Assembly (NCBI GenBank): GCA_016795325.1
Contig: JAEUHY010000059.1
Coordinates: 124,001 to 188,000, forward strand
Direction: 5' to 3'
Length of the DNA: 64,000 bases
Origin: Planctomycetota bacterium
GTDB lineage: Bacteria; Planctomycetota; UBA1135; GCA-002686595
In this document: positions 25,789 to 34,590 of the stretch, piece after piece
How the letters are laid out: every line of letters starts with the position of its first letter
Position numbering within the stretch: the first letter of the stretch is position 1
Notes under the pieces: generated by a model
What the model was told of the DNA's origin: nothing
Seen by the model: only the letters and a program-made list of their open reading frames with translations
Database searches by the model: none
Program-made: the position numbers and the translations under genes

Positions 25789-26835
25789 TCAGCGCGACGC
25801 GCTCGGCGGCTCTTCGCCACCCTCGTCCTGCGCCTCGGCCGCCGGCTCGGGCTTGCGGTCCTCGCGCGCGCGGCGCGGAGCGGTCTCCTTGTTCGATCCG
25901 CCGCCGAACACCTTCTTCAGGAGCGCGCCGAGCGCGACGACTCCGCCGACGATGAACTTCCAGAACTTGCCGAGCAATCCGGTCTTCGCCGCCACGGCGC
26001 CGGCCCCGCCGGCGATCAGCGCGGTGAGCCCGTACTTGGCGACCTTGTCGCCCGAGGTGAACTCCGAGTAGCGCTCGCCCTCGACGTACTTGAAGCCCTT
26101 GATGAGCTCGTGGAACTGCGGAAGGATCGCCTCGTACTCGTCGGGCCCGCAGACGAGCGTGAGCTCCATCACGCCGTGCCGTCCCAGCGCGCGGCTGTTG
26201 TGGTTCACGCTCTCTCCGCCAGTGCTCGAACGCAGGCGCGTGGCCCACTCCAGATTGCGCGTGTTCTCGTCGTAGTAAGGCGGGCGCGACCAGCCCACGA
26301 GTTCGAGCGTGTCCCAACCGCGGCGCTTGCGCTCTTCGTTGCCGTACTCCTGGCCTTCGCGCAGCGATTCCATCAGCGCGTCCGCGTCGAGTTCGTCCTT
26401 CTCCTCGTCCGAGACGTAGCCCGACTCGTCGAACTCGAACACCACGAACCAGTCGAGGTTCGGTGTGGCGACCATTCCCAACTCGCGGTTGCTGGGCTGG
26501 TTCTGCATCAGTTCGAGCAGCTTGCGCGTGTCGCTGGCGTTGGCGAACTGCAGCCCTTCGGGCGTGAGCACCGTCGCACGCGTGCCGAGCTTGCCTTCGC
26601 CGGGCCCGTGCAGCCACTGGATGCTCTCGATGACACGCCGCGCCGCGGCCGCTTCGGGAGACTCGGGCTCCTCGAGCTCCGCATCGATGAGTTCGGCCTC
26701 GGGCTTGGCCTCGAGTTGGGCTTCGGATCCCTCCTGCGAAGGGACCGGTTCGGTTTCGGGCGCCTGTTGCGGGTGCGCGGCGACGAGCGGAGCGAGCAGT
26801 GCGAGCGAGAGCAACGGAGTGAGGGAAGTGAACAC
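25789..26835 (-). CDS. DUF2167-like membrane protein
   Basis: 348 aa from a GTG at 26833-26835. A signal-like hydrophobic start (L-L-S-L-A-L-L-A-P-L-V-A-A) is followed by an acidic linker. The family-defining block is present: F-D-E-S-G-Y-V-S-D-E-E-K-D-E-L-D-A-D-A-L and R-K-R-R-G-W-D-T-L-E-L-V-G-W-S-R-P-P-Y-Y-D. Two hydrophobic segments lie near the C-terminus (G-L-T-A-L-I-A-G-G-A-G-A-V-A-A-K and F-I-V-G-G-V-V-A-L-G-A-L-L). DUF2167 proteins are membrane proteins of unknown function. Confidence 0.87.
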   Translation of the reverse strand: MFTSLTPLLSLALLAPLVAAHPQQAPETEPVPSQEGSEAQLEAKPEAELIDAELEEPESPEAAAARRVIESIQWLHGPGEGKLGTRATVLTPEGLQFANASDTRKLLELMQNQPSNRELGMVATPNLDWFVVFEFDESGYVSDEEKDELDADALMESLREGQEYGNEERKRRGWDTLELVGWSRPPYYDENTRNLEWATRLRSSTGGESVNHNSRALGRHGVMELTLVCGPDEYEAILPQFHELIKGFKYVEGERYSEFTSGDKVAKYGLTALIAGGAGAVAAKTGLLGKFWKFIVGGVVALGALLKKVFGGGSNKETAPRRAREDRKPEPAAEAQDEGGEEPPSASR

Positions 26836-27065
26836 GCGAGGACCTGTGCGGGTTGCCTGGGGTAACGGGGAGAGGTTGCAAGCCCCGAGTCGGCTGCGCC
26901 GGCTCGGGTTGGGTGTTGGGCCGAGTGTTGGGGCGAGTTGTGCGGTTGGGCTGCGCACGACGCGTGTCGCCCGCCGGGTGGCGGGCTCGCGCGGGCGCAG
27001 TCGGCTTCGATTGCGATCGTCGGCGCGGCAGCGCGCCGCGCGCGAGAGAGACGGGCGCGCGAGAG

Positions 27066-27079
27066 ACGGGCGCGCCCGT
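27066..27079 (-). terminator. GC palindrome downstream of the helicase gene
   Basis: Fourteen-base perfect palindrome ACGGGCGCGCCCGT 10 nt after the helicase stop codon on the minus strand, followed by a CTCT-rich run rather than a T-run. A weak terminator candidate. The plus-strand side has a repeated GAGAGACGGGCGCGC. Confidence 0.35.
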
Positions 27080-27088
27080 TCGCCGGCG

Positions 27089-29098
27089 TCAGCGCGCGTC
27101 CGGCGGCCCGTTTTCGGCTGCCGGGCGGCGTGAGCGTCCGCCGCGGCGACGGCGCGGGGCCGAGTCGTCGCCGTCACCGGCCGGCGGCGCTCCGGACGGC
27201 GCCGCAGCGGCGGGCTTGGCGGCCCGCGCGGCGCTGCGCGGCGCCTCGGCCGGCTCGCTGCGCGTGGCGGACTGCGCACGTTCTCGCTCCAACTGCAAAC
27301 GCTCGCGCGTCGACATCGCGCGCTTGGGGCGCTCGCTGGCGCCGGCGCCGACGGTCGGGTTGGGAGCGCGCGTCGCCGACACGCCGCGCGGCTCGCGCGC
27401 CGGCGGCCGCTCTTCGCGCCGCGCTGCGGAGCGTTCCTCGCGCCTCGGCGCGGCTTGCTCGCGTGCGGCCCGTCCGGACGGCTCGCGTTCGGGGGCGGCG
27501 TCGCGCGCGGCCGCCGGGCGTCGGCTCGGCTGCTGCGGCGCGCTGCTCGCCGTGGGTTCCGCGCGCGGTGCGCCGCGGCGCGGGCCGCGCTCGTCGCGCC
27601 TCGGCGCGCTGGACTCCTCACGCCGCGGCGCGCTGGTCTCATCGCGACGGTCGCGGCGCGCTGCTCCGGCGCTATCCGCCGAGTCGGGACGTCGTTCCGC
27701 GCGCTGCGACGGCGCGCCGCTTCGACGCGCATCACCGCGCGGCTCGCGGAACTCGCTCGAAGGCTCGCGCTCGTCGCGGCGCGGACCGTCGAAGCCACGC
27801 TCCTCGCGTTCCTCGCGCTCACGCGGCGGGCCGCGGCGTTCGTCGCGCACGCGCTGGCGACCGGTGCGGTCCGGCGCCTGCTCCTCGCGGATCTGCCACT
27901 TGGTGTCGCGCAGGATCTCTTCCCACCGGCCGACGTGCTCGGGGCCGACGATCGTGATCGCGGCGCCGTCGCGTCCGGCGCGGCCCGTGCGGCCGATGCG
28001 GTGCGTGTAGGTCGACGCGTCGCGCGGCACCGAGAAGTTGACCACGTGCGAGACCTGGTGCACGTCGAGTCCGCGCGCGGCGACGTCCGTGGCGATCAGG
28101 GCCTTCACTTCGCCGGTGCGGAACGCGCTCATCACGCGGAAGCGCGCGGCCTGGTCGTAGCCGCCGTGCAGCGACTTGACCGAGAACGGCAGACGTCCGA
28201 GCTGGCGGAAGAGTTGGTCGACCTCGGTGCGCCGATCGCAGAACACGAGGAACACGTCGTCGGACGCGCTCTGTTCGATGATGCGCGTGAGCAGCAGGGC
28301 GCGGTCCTCGCGGCGCGCTGCGATCCAACTCTGGTCGATGTTCTTGACCGTCGCGATGCCCGCGGCCGTGGCGATCTCGACGGGGTTGCGCGTGCTCTCG
28401 CGCGCGAGCTTGAGCACCTCGCTGGGGTACGTCGCCGAGAACAGCAGCGTTTGGCGCTCTTCGGGCGTGTACGAGAGGATCTTGCGCACGTCGTCGATGA
28501 AGCCGATCTCGAGCATCTCGTCGGCTTCGTCGAGCACCACGAACTCGGTCCAGGGGAACGAGAGGAAGCGCTGGCCGTAGAGGTCGATCACGCGGCCGGG
28601 CGTGCCGACGACGACCTGCGCGCCGGCCTTGAGCGCGTTGATCTGCGGCGGCATCGGCTCGCCGCCGACGACCAGCGCGGTCTTCACGCCGCGCGCGGCG
28701 CCGAGCTTCTCGAGCACGCCGCACACCTGCTGCGCCAGTTCGCGCGTGGGGCACAGCACCAGGCCGAGCACGGTCGCGCGCCCCGCTTCGATCTTGCTCA
28801 TCATCGGCGCGCCGAAGGCCAGCGTCTTGCCGGTGCCGGTCTCGGCCTTGGCGATCACGTCGCGGCCCTCGAGCACCGGCCCGATGGCGAGCTTCTGCAC
28901 CGGCGTGGGCTTGGTGATGCCCATGGCCTCGATTGCGCGCTGCACATCCTCGACCAGCGGCCACTCGCGGAAGCTCTCGATCGCGGGGGCTTCCGTCGTC
29001 GGCTTCAGCGGCTCGGCGCGCGGTCCGGCCTTGGCGGCTGCGGAACTGGGGGACCCGCCGCTCGGGCGGCGCTTACCTCGACCTCTTCGTTCGCTCAA
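27089..29098 (-). CDS. DEAD-box RNA helicase with long Arg-rich tail
   Basis: About 669 aa from a TTG at 29096-29098 with GGAAGAG upstream; longer frames would run across the exonuclease gene start. Motifs in order: Q motif F-R-E-W-P...P-T-P-V-Q, A-E-T-G-T-G-K-T (I), P-T-R-E-L-A-Q-Q (Ia), T-P-G-R (Ib), D-E-A-D (II), S-A-T (III), A-T-D-V-A-A-R-G-L-D (V), H-R-I-G-R-T-G-R-A-G-R (VI). The catalytic core is followed by ~270 residues of low-complexity R/E/P/A sequence with repeats such as P-R-R-E-E-R and R-R-D-E-R, a typical RNA-binding tail of RhlE/CsdA-like helicases. The start codon is uncertain. Confidence 0.9.
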   Translation of the reverse strand: MSERRGRGKRRPSGGSPSSAAAKAGPRAEPLKPTTEAPAIESFREWPLVEDVQRAIEAMGITKPTPVQKLAIGPVLEGRDVIAKAETGTGKTLAFGAPMMSKIEAGRATVLGLVLCPTRELAQQVCGVLEKLGAARGVKTALVVGGEPMPPQINALKAGAQVVVGTPGRVIDLYGQRFLSFPWTEFVVLDEADEMLEIGFIDDVRKILSYTPEERQTLLFSATYPSEVLKLARESTRNPVEIATAAGIATVKNIDQSWIAARREDRALLLTRIIEQSASDDVFLVFCDRRTEVDQLFRQLGRLPFSVKSLHGGYDQAARFRVMSAFRTGEVKALIATDVAARGLDVHQVSHVVNFSVPRDASTYTHRIGRTGRAGRDGAAITIVGPEHVGRWEEILRDTKWQIREEQAPDRTGRQRVRDERRGPPREREEREERGFDGPRRDEREPSSEFREPRGDARRSGAPSQRAERRPDSADSAGAARRDRRDETSAPRREESSAPRRDERGPRRGAPRAEPTASSAPQQPSRRPAAARDAAPEREPSGRAAREQAAPRREERSAARREERPPAREPRGVSATRAPNPTVGAGASERPKRAMSTRERLQLERERAQSATRSEPAEAPRSAARAAKPAAAAPSGAPPAGDGDDSAPRRRRGGRSRRPAAENGPPDAR

Positions 29099-29167
29099 AT
29101 CTCGTCTCTTCCAGCAGGCGCGCCGGGGGCTCGCGGGCCTGTGATCGCGCGGCGCGCGAGCCCGCGC

Positions 29168-29197
29168 TTGGGGGCGCGAAGGCGCAGAGCATACGCT
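29168..29197 (+). promoter_or_regulatory. Possible promoter for exonuclease III
   Basis: TTGGGG (29168-29173), an 18-nt spacer and TACGCT (29192-29197) lie before the ATG at 29208. If used, transcription would begin within a few bases of the start codon, giving a nearly leaderless mRNA. Weak match to consensus (3 of 6 at -35). Confidence 0.25.
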
Positions 29198-29207
29198 TTC
29201 GGGTCCA

Positions 29208-29975
29208 ATGAAGATCGCCACCTGGAACGTGAACTCCGTGCGCGCGCGTCTGCCGCGTGTCCTCGATTGGCTGGAGAGCGCGCGCCCCGACGTGGTGCTG
29301 CTCCAGGAGATCAAGTGCCTCGACGAGCAGTTCCCGCGCGAGCCGATCGCGGACCTGGGCTACAACATCGAGACCTACGGCCAGAAGACCTACAACGGCG
29401 TGGCGATCCTGGCGAAGTCCCGAATCGAGGACGTGCGCCGCGGCATGCCGGGCGAGGCCCCGGACGCCCAGCGGCGGGTGATCGCGGCGCAGGTCGAAGA
29501 CCTGCTCCTGGTCGACGTGTACGTCGTCAACGGCGAGGCGGTCGGCAGCGAGAAGTTCGCCTACAAGCTCGAGTGGCTCGCGCGCCTGGCTGAGTACGTG
29601 GCGAGCTTCGACATGGCCGAGAAGGTGATCGTCAGCGGCGACTTCAACATCACGTTCGACGACCGCGACGTGTACGACCCCGAGGCTTGGCGCGAGAAGA
29701 TCCTGTGCTCGTCGACCGAGCGCTCCGCGTTGGCGCGGGTCATGGCGCCGGGCCTGCACGACGCGTTCCGCAAGTTCACCGACGAGGGCGGCCACTACAC
29801 CTGGTGGGACTTCCGCACGCGCGGTTTCGAGCGCAAGCAGGGCCTGCGCATCGACCATTTCCTGATGAGCGCGCCGGCGCTCGCGGCCTGTTCGAAGGTC
29901 GAGATCGACACGCTCGCGCGCGGCGGCGAGAAGCCCAGCGACCACGCGCCGGTCGTGGCGTATGTGAACGAGTAG
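29208..29975 (+). CDS. xth: Exodeoxyribonuclease III
   Basis: 255 aa. Opens M-K-I-A-T-W-N-V-N-S-V-R-A-R (metal/DNA-binding start), then L-L-Q-E-I-K (catalytic Glu), Y-N-G-V-A-I-L, S-G-D-F-N-I (Asp/Asn), and R-I-D-H-F-L-M...P-S-D-H-A-P-V (Asp-His). All motifs of the xth-type AP endonuclease are present. Role: base-excision repair, AP-site cleavage and 3'-5' exonuclease. Divergent from the helicase gene. Confidence 0.96.
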   Translation: MKIATWNVNSVRARLPRVLDWLESARPDVVLLQEIKCLDEQFPREPIADLGYNIETYGQKTYNGVAILAKSRIEDVRRGMPGEAPDAQRRVIAAQVEDLLLVDVYVVNGEAVGSEKFAYKLEWLARLAEYVASFDMAEKVIVSGDFNITFDDRDVYDPEAWREKILCSSTERSALARVMAPGLHDAFRKFTDEGGHYTWWDFRTRGFERKQGLRIDHFLMSAPALAACSKVEIDTLARGGEKPSDHAPVVAYVNE

Positions 29976-30025
29976 GGGGCAGGGCGGGTGTGACGAAGCG
30001 GCAGCGCGCGTTCTAGCGACGCGCG

Positions 30026-31183
30026 ATGCGACCTGGGTTTGCGAGCGCTGCGTGGTTTGCTGCGCTGCGTTCGTTCGCCGCGCTCGTGTTGGGTGCGTTC
30101 TTGTTCGCGGCGTCGCTGCGTGCGGCGCAGGACGAACCGCCGGCGCACGAGCTGCTCGAGCAGTTGCTCGGCGAAGACCGCAGCGTGCGCGACGCGGCGT
30201 TCGAGCGTTGGCTCGCGCAGAGCTCGCCCGCGGATCCTCGACTTGCGGCCGCGCTCGCACTGCACTCCGAGCGCGCGTGGACAGCTTTGCGGCGCATGCC
30301 GGTGATGGCCGAAGTGAAGTCGCTGCTGAAGCTGCGCGAGCGACTCGAACAGGCGCAGCGGACGGTCATCGACCTACTCGCGACGCCGCTGGATGTCGGC
30401 GACCCGCACGCTGCTGCTCGGCGCGAACGACGCCTCGAGTCGGCGCTCCAGACGACGTACCGACTCGCCTGGGAAGGCCGAGTTCGTCGTGTGGACTTGA
30501 TGCCGCGTCCCGCAGCGTTGCTCGCGATTCTGCGCTGGAACGCGCGCGCTTGTGAGCGCGCCGGGCTGCCAGCCGACCACGGTGCGCTGCGCGAATTGCT
30601 GCCGCCGTTGCTGCTCATGTTGGACGAGACGCCGACGCTCACACTCGCCGACTTGCCGCGCAACTCCACGGAACGAACGGAACGGATCGAGAGACGCCTA
30701 GACGACGAACGGCGACGGAGCCGAATCTCGGGCTGCTCGCCCGGAATGATCTTCACGCCCGACGGCGTTTTGATGTCGCGGGTGGACCGGGAGCTTGAGT
30801 GGGACCGGGTGCGAGGGACGCTGGAAATCGCGCCCGTGAGGCGCTGCACTCTCGGCTCGCGCCTGTTCGCTCTCGCACGAGCACGAGCGACTACGCCCCA
30901 GGCGCTCCTCGAACTTGTCGAGCGCGGCGATCCGCTTGTTCTCGACGCGCTGCTCAAGGGCGCATTTCCGTTCGAAAACGGGTCGTCGCGCGCGCCGGCA
31001 GCGGACCTGCGTGTTGTGCGCGTGGCCCGAGTTCCGGTTGCAGTGCTCGACGATTTAGACGCCACTCTCGATTGGTTGCGCTTGCACCCCGAGCACGTCG
31101 CGGCGCTTCTTGATCCCACGTTCACGTCCGGTGACGTCCTCGAACTCGACGGCGAACTCCTGATCTTGGCCGCGCGACGTTGA
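30026..31183 (+). CDS. Exported protein of unknown function
   Basis: 385 aa. A signal peptide (A-L-V-L-G-A-F-L-F-A-A-S-L-R-A-A) is followed by a helical, HEAT-like start (E-L-L-E-Q-L-L-G-E-D-R-S-V-R-D-A-A-F). No known family was recognised. It ends 71 nt before the next gene. Contains a few Arg AGA and rare codons near 30660-30720. Confidence 0.6.
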   Translation: MRPGFASAAWFAALRSFAALVLGAFLFAASLRAAQDEPPAHELLEQLLGEDRSVRDAAFERWLAQSSPADPRLAAALALHSERAWTALRRMPVMAEVKSLLKLRERLEQAQRTVIDLLATPLDVGDPHAAARRERRLESALQTTYRLAWEGRVRRVDLMPRPAALLAILRWNARACERAGLPADHGALRELLPPLLLMLDETPTLTLADLPRNSTERTERIERRLDDERRRSRISGCSPGMIFTPDGVLMSRVDRELEWDRVRGTLEIAPVRRCTLGSRLFALARARATTPQALLELVERGDPLVLDALLKGAFPFENGSSRAPAADLRVVRVARVPVAVLDDLDATLDWLRLHPEHVAALLDPTFTSGDVLELDGELLILAARR

Positions 31184-31242
31184 GTTGCGCGGCGCGCGAC
31201 GAGCGGAGCAAGCGCCGGCTTCCGCGCGTTTTCTGTCGCCGC

Positions 31243-31248
31243 TAATCT
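31243..31248 (+). promoter_or_regulatory. Possible -10 element (TAATCT), nearly leaderless
   Basis: TAATCT lies 6 nt before the ATG at 31255; no strong -35 hexamer at 17 nt. If real, the transcript would start at or just before the start codon. Confidence 0.25.
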
Positions 31249-31254
31249 GTTTGC

Positions 31255-33882
31255 ATGTGGCTCGCTACCGCACTTGTCGTCCTGGCCCCGTCGTTTGCTC
31301 CCGGATTCAGCGCGTTTCCCGCTGCCCCGGTTGCAGCGCCCGTCAACTCTCAAGGCGAACTGACGCCCGCGGAGTTCTTGGAAGAGCACGAGAAGCGCCT
31401 CGCTTCGCACGCGTACTTCTCCAAGGTTCCGATGGTTCGTGCGGCGCCGTCGCAGGCGCCGATCGCGCTGTACTTGCACAAGCCGCAAGTCGAGACGCCC
31501 AACTGGCAAGCGGAGCTCACGGCTGCGCACCTGCCTTGGTTCGAGGCGCTCGAGCGCGAGTTCCGCACCACGCTCGCCACTCCGCTGGGCCTGAAACGGC
31601 GCGCGGACATTCCGCTCAACGTGGTGTGCGTGTTGCAGACTAGCGGCGACTACACGAACTACGGCGACGCGGTGCAGCACACCGGGTTGGTGTTGGCCTC
31701 GGGTTACTTCGAACGACGTTCGCGTTGGACGGTCACGTTCCACGGCGGGGGCAGGCACCCGCTCGTCCAGCGTCGCCCCGACCTGCTCCGGGAGTTCAGC
31801 GACGCACTGCTCCACGCGCACCTGGGGCCGGGTGTCGGCGAGTTGCGCGCTCCTTGGATCAGTGTCGGACTCGGCGGTTATCTGACGAGTTCGATCGGCT
31901 CGCTCCCGTCGACGCTGGAGACGCGCGCGCCATCCAAGGCGGTGCTCGCGGCGTTGGCGCGTGTGGTCGCGGATCCGCTCGAGCGCGACGTCTGGCTGAC
32001 GCCGTTCGAAGAGCTGTTGCGCGCTCCGGACATCTTCACGATCTGGAGCGCCTCCGAGGCTCGCGCGAAGGCGCGCCAGCGCAAGATCGACTTCGATCTC
32101 GCGGTTGGCACGCCGAGGGCGCAGTGCGAGCTGTGGATGCACTTCCTGCTCGACGCCGGCGGTCCGCAGCGCCGCGCGGCCATGCTGCAGTACCTCGCGC
32201 TCGCGCTCAACGGACGAGCCGTCGACGGCGCGTTCGAGAAGGCGTTTGCACCGGAGACGCCCGAACAACTGCAGCGCGAGTTCTTCCGCTGGGCGCTGAG
32301 CGAACACGCCAAACTCGATCCCAAGGCGGCGGTCGATCTGGCGCTGGTCGAGCAGATCCTCCGTCCGACGCAGCCAGCGGGCGCGTCGACGAAACCGGGC
32401 GCTGCGAGCGCGTCACCGGCGGCTGGTGCGACGGCGCCGACCGCTGCCCAACCGAGCGCGCTTCCGGGCGCGCTTCCGAGCGTGTACCAGCGCCTCGCGC
32501 CGGCGCCCGACGATCACCTCGCGGCGCACGGGCGCGTGCTGCAGCGCATCGCGCACGGCGAACTCGCTCTCGCGCGCACCGAACTCGACGCGTTGCTCGA
32601 ACGCGCGAAAGGCGCCGACATCGAGCGTCGTCTGGAGCGCGAGCGTGAGCGGCTCGTCGCGCTGACGGCCTTGCGCGACGCGCATTTCGGCGCGCTCGTG
32701 GCGAGCGGCGCCAAGAAGTCCTGGGGCTTCGGCCAACGCAAGTTCTCGGCGCGCCTTGTGAAGTACGAGAACGAGACGTTGCACTTCGAGGAGAACAAGC
32801 TGGGCGTGGCCACGCTCGAGGTAAGGCACGTCCCGCACTCGGCGTGGCTCAAGGAGCTCTCCAAAGAACTCGCGAGCGGCGAGCACGGCTGGGCGCGCCA
32901 TTACGCGGCGTTGCTGGAGGGAAGCGACGGGGCGCTCAAGCGGCTCGACAAGAACGACGCTCGCTGCGACGACTTGCGCGCCGATTTCGAGTCCTGGTAC
33001 CCGGGCGTGCTGCGGCTGGGCGAGGCCGTGAAGCGGCTGGACGAACTCATCGTGAATGGGCTGATCGCCGACGCGACGGACGCCACGGCGCAGTTCGAGG
33101 CGCTTTCCGCGTTGCGCCGCGACTTCGGCGCGCTCGAACTCGTGCAGTCGCGCGAGACACTGCTGAGGGAGGCCGCGACGCTCCTGCTGGAGCGGAGCTA
33201 TTCGCTCGCGAACCTAGCCGCCGCGCTGCCTGGCAAAGCCGCGCTGACGGTGGAGGGGAGTCTGCGTTGGACGCTGGGATTCGACAGCCCGGCGGAACTC
33301 GACGTGTTCGAGCCGCGTCCGGACCTTTTCGCTGGCTACCGCGCCTCGCTCGTCGCGCTCGGCGAAGAGCACGTGAGCGGGTCGTCGGTCCGCAACGGAG
33401 TGCTCCGACTGACCGGCTCGGGATGTGCGAAGCTGCCGCTCGCCTTCGAAGTCCCCGTCGCCGTGCGAAGGCGCATGCGCTTCGAGCCGAGCGGAGTCCC
33501 AGGATCTCCGCTGGCGATGTTCGTTGTCGGCTACCGCAACGCGGGCACCTACGTGGCCGCGAATGTGATGGGCAACGTCATCCTGCACGACAGCGACAAG
33601 GGCGTCATGGTGGCCGATTGGCCGACGGTCGGGGCGCTCTTCGATGTCGGCGTGTGGCGAGAAACCGAGCTGAGCGTGAGTCCCACGCACGTGCGCACTT
33701 CACTCGGCGGGGTTGCGCACTCGGAGTTGCCGTCGCACGCGGCGGGGAACGGCGCCGTGCTCGTCATGTGGCACTCGCCGTTCGCCGTGGAGCTCGACCT
33801 CTACGAAATCGAAGGCAAGGTCGAACAGGCGAGCGCAAAGCAGCTGTGGGCCAAGCTGCGCATGGCTGCGGCCGGTTGGTAG
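31255..33882 (+). CDS. Large exported protein; degenerate gluzincin-peptidase-like region
   Basis: 875 aa with a signal-like start (W-L-A-T-A-L-V-V-L-A-P-S-F). Residues 60-350 resemble peptidases of the DUF1570 type: an edge of a beta-sheet, then A-L-L-H-A-H-L-G-P-G-V-G (where H-E-x-x-H is expected), P-W-I-S-V-G-L-G-G-Y, and L-W-M-H-F-L-L-D-A-G-G-P-Q-R-R. The His-Glu metal motif is not intact, so catalysis is unlikely. A Pro/Ala linker is followed by a helical region and a beta-rich C-terminus (G-S-P-L-A-M-F-V-V-G-Y-R). Family assignment is by pattern only. Confidence 0.55.
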   Translation: MWLATALVVLAPSFAPGFSAFPAAPVAAPVNSQGELTPAEFLEEHEKRLASHAYFSKVPMVRAAPSQAPIALYLHKPQVETPNWQAELTAAHLPWFEALEREFRTTLATPLGLKRRADIPLNVVCVLQTSGDYTNYGDAVQHTGLVLASGYFERRSRWTVTFHGGGRHPLVQRRPDLLREFSDALLHAHLGPGVGELRAPWISVGLGGYLTSSIGSLPSTLETRAPSKAVLAALARVVADPLERDVWLTPFEELLRAPDIFTIWSASEARAKARQRKIDFDLAVGTPRAQCELWMHFLLDAGGPQRRAAMLQYLALALNGRAVDGAFEKAFAPETPEQLQREFFRWALSEHAKLDPKAAVDLALVEQILRPTQPAGASTKPGAASASPAAGATAPTAAQPSALPGALPSVYQRLAPAPDDHLAAHGRVLQRIAHGELALARTELDALLERAKGADIERRLERERERLVALTALRDAHFGALVASGAKKSWGFGQRKFSARLVKYENETLHFEENKLGVATLEVRHVPHSAWLKELSKELASGEHGWARHYAALLEGSDGALKRLDKNDARCDDLRADFESWYPGVLRLGEAVKRLDELIVNGLIADATDATAQFEALSALRRDFGALELVQSRETLLREAATLLLERSYSLANLAAALPGKAALTVEGSLRWTLGFDSPAELDVFEPRPDLFAGYRASLVALGEEHVSGSSVRNGVLRLTGSGCAKLPLAFEVPVAVRRRMRFEPSGVPGSPLAMFVVGYRNAGTYVAANVMGNVILHDSDKGVMVADWPTVGALFDVGVWRETELSVSPTHVRTSLGGVAHSELPSHAAGNGAVLVMWHSPFAVELDLYEIEGKVEQASAKQLWAKLRMAAAGW

Positions 33883-33909
33883 TGTTCCGCCCGTCGGCGA
33901 ACGCGCGCG

Positions 33910-34590
33910 CTAGGCGCGCCCGCCGGCCGGATCCGCGTCGTCGCGGCGCGTGCGTTTGCGCGGAAGCGGAGCGGCGGCGTGCAGTGCGAGCGCACGGCGC
34001 GCGCGTTCGTCCACGGCGACGCACGAGAACAGCTCTTGCATCGTCGACTGCGGAGGTTGCAGCACGAGCAAGAGGATGTCCGCCAACTGGCCCAGCGGCA
34101 CTTCATCCGATAGCTCGAGCGGCTCGGGCGAGCGCGCGTGGATCGCGGCGAGCAATTCGGCGCGCAGCGCCGCCGCGACGGACGCCTCGACCGGTCGCTC
34201 ACGCAGCGCGATGGCTTCCACTTTGCGGTAGAGCCGGTCGCTGGGCGTTTCGCGGATCAGCACGCGCGCGAGTCCCACGAGCAGGATCAGGAAGCGCCCG
34301 TCGGGCAGGCGCTCGTGGCGCATGATCTCGCCCAGGCCCGCGATGTGGTGCACGGGCGGCGAGCCCGCGAGCTCGTCCTGACTGCCCTCGAGCACGCTGG
34401 CGATCACGATGCGCCCCGGCCCGTCGAGCGAGTCCTCGATCATCTGCCGGTAGCGCGGCTCGAAGATGTGCAGCGGCATCGACATGCCGGGGAACAGGAA
34501 CACGTTCGGCAGCGGGAAGAGCGGCGCGATCACTCCCGACTGCGGTGCGTCGGCGTGCGGGTCGTCCGGAAGTCCGTCGCAGGGCTGCAT
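33910..34590 (-). CDS. LON substrate-binding-domain protein
   Basis: 226 aa from the ATG at 34588-34590. Characteristic P-L-F-P-L-P-N-V-F-L-F-P-G-M-S-M-P-L-H-I-F-E-P-R-Y and the G-L-G-E-I...L-P-D-G-R block of the Lon N-terminal domain, without the ATPase or protease parts. The C-terminus is a basic tail. Standalone forms are common; their role is not well understood. Its start overlaps the upstream stop (TGATG), so it is co-translated. Confidence 0.88.
   Translation of the reverse strand: MQPCDGLPDDPHADAPQSGVIAPLFPLPNVFLFPGMSMPLHIFEPRYRQMIEDSLDGPGRIVIASVLEGSQDELAGSPPVHHIAGLGEIMRHERLPDGRFLILLVGLARVLIRETPSDRLYRKVEAIALRERPVEASVAAALRAELLAAIHARSPEPLELSDEVPLGQLADILLLVLQPPQSTMQELFSCVAVDERARRALALHAAAPLPRKRTRRDDADPAGGRA

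Noticed and set aside
27062..27085. Candidate strong terminator from GC palindrome after the helicase
   Set aside because: No T-run; kept only as a weak entry.
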